NCBI GenBank assembly: GCA_002296125.1
Contig: DBHI01000080.1
Coordinates: 1-5,492, forward strand
Reading direction: 5' to 3'
DNA: 5,492 nt
Source: Anaerolineales bacterium UBA832
GTDB lineage: Bacteria > Chloroflexota > Anaerolineae > Anaerolineales > UBA11657
Part shown: in pieces, positions 4,897 to 5,492 of the stretch
How positions within the stretch are numbered: the stretch's first letter is position 1
How the letters are laid out: each line of letters begins with the position of its first letter
Made by a program: the position numbers and the translations under genes
The notes under the pieces: generated by a model
Databases searched by the model: none
What the model saw: the letters and a program-made list of their open reading frames with translations, nothing else
Told to the model about the DNA's origin: nothing

Positions 4897-5492
4897 ACAG
4901 ATCAAGAAAAACTGGTGACTTAGTATCTCAAAATAATTTATTCGTAGATATAACTAATGATAGGATTGGTATAGGATCTACTGTGCCTGGTAATAAATTG
5001 AGTTTGCCTGATAGTGCAAAGATAGGTTTGGGTAATGCAGAAGATTTAACCTTATATCATGATGGAAATAATAGTTTTATAGATGAATCAACTGGTACTG
5101 GTTCACTTTATGTGAGAACTAATGCACTTGTAATTCAGAAAGGTGGTGGAACTGAAGCAATGGCAAGGTTCTTGAGTGATGGAGCTGTTGAACTGAATCA
5201 TAATAATTCAAAGAAGCTTGAGACAACGAGTGACGGAGCAAAGGTAACAGGTGATATAACAATATCAGATAAGATAATTCATGCTGGAGACACAAATACT
5301 GCAATAAGATTTCCTGCTGATGATACAGTTTCAGTAGAAACAGCAGGACAACAGAATGTTCAGGTTACTGGAACTAGAACTCTTTTAAAATCACCGAGTG
5401 GAACAGATACCACAGTAAGATTACAACATCAAGGTAATAGTGGTTATGGTGATATTATTTTAGATCGCACAGTAAATGCTTTCATTATTGAT
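4893..5492 (+). CDS. Second fibre-like structural protein, N-terminal part (3' partial)
   Basis: The frame beginning with ATG at 4893 is open for 200 codons to the right edge. The N-terminus MNRSRKTGDLVSQNNLFVDI followed by TNDRIGIGSTVPGNKLSL resembles the start of fibre-like virion proteins I recall from marine phages, where (R/K)(I/V)GIGTTxPxxKL is a recurrent entry motif. Next come a LTLYHDGNNSFIDE...GSLYVR module (52-75), KKLETTSDGAKVTGDITI (107-124), and HAGDTNTAIRFPADDT (130-145), which matches HIGDTDTAISFPSNDT at the left end of the first fibre (bases 36-83). The composition is the same Gly/Ser/Asn/Thr/Asp-rich beta type. The ATG at 4888 stops after two codons, so 4893 is the first usable ATG. 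A perfect late promoter lies 24 bases upstream. It is probably a paralogous fibre or baseplate-attached appendage; whether it also ends in an S74 domain is outside the window. Confidence 0.82.
   Translation, partial: MNRSRKTGDLVSQNNLFVDITNDRIGIGSTVPGNKLSLPDSAKIGLGNAEDLTLYHDGNNSFIDESTGTGSLYVRTNALVIQKGGGTEAMARFLSDGAVELNHNNSKKLETTSDGAKVTGDITISDKIIHAGDTNTAIRFPADDTVSVETAGQQNVQVTGTRTLLKSPSGTDTTVRLQHQGNSGYGDIILDRTVNAFIID

Overview
The window reads as part of the late structural region of a tailed phage, most likely a T4-like (myovirus) phage of marine bacteria such as a cyanophage or pelagiphage. The evidence is an AT-rich sequence, tightly packed genes all on the plus strand, giant low-complexity Gly/Ser/Asn/Asp/Thr-rich fibre proteins, an S74-type intramolecular chaperone domain, and T4-type late-promoter motifs (TATAAATA and close variants) in each intergenic gap. 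The host cannot be fixed from this sequence. No bacterial genes, tRNAs, CRISPR arrays or insertion sequences were seen.

Layout. (1) Bases <1 to 4034: a very large modular tail-fibre gene whose frame is open to the left edge, so its real start is outside the window. The first in-frame ATG (213) lies inside a conserved module and is not a credible start. The protein has N-terminal fibre modules, five copies of a His-Ala-Gly-Asn-Asp-Gly / Leu-Asp-Ala-Asp linker (one degenerate), three Asp-Leu-Gly...Arg-Trp modules, a knob-like module and a C-terminal self-cleaving chaperone. (2) 4052-4393 and 4431-4829: two small genes whose products look like diverged paralogues of each other. (3) 4893 to beyond 5492: the 5' part of a second fibre-like gene, 200 codons visible and open at the right edge. 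Its modules resemble those at the left end of the first fibre.

The order is fibre, small, small, fibre, with gaps of 17, 37 and 63 bases. Each gap carries a late-promoter-like octamer or heptamer, so each gene could be transcribed separately late in infection as well as by read-through. The most interesting spot is the last gap. The perfect TATAAATA sits in the loop of an imperfect inverted repeat whose right arm contains the only recognisable Shine-Dalgarno sequence (AGGG). Read-through RNA could hide the ribosome site, while RNA started at the late promoter would lack the left arm and leave it free. T4 uses this logic for genes such as e and soc. The same spot also has a two-codon ATG-GCA-TGA reading frame overlapping the fibre start.

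The fibres are expected to form host-contacting trimers on the virion. The small proteins are of unknown function; their position suggests a virion or fibre-related role, but that is inference.
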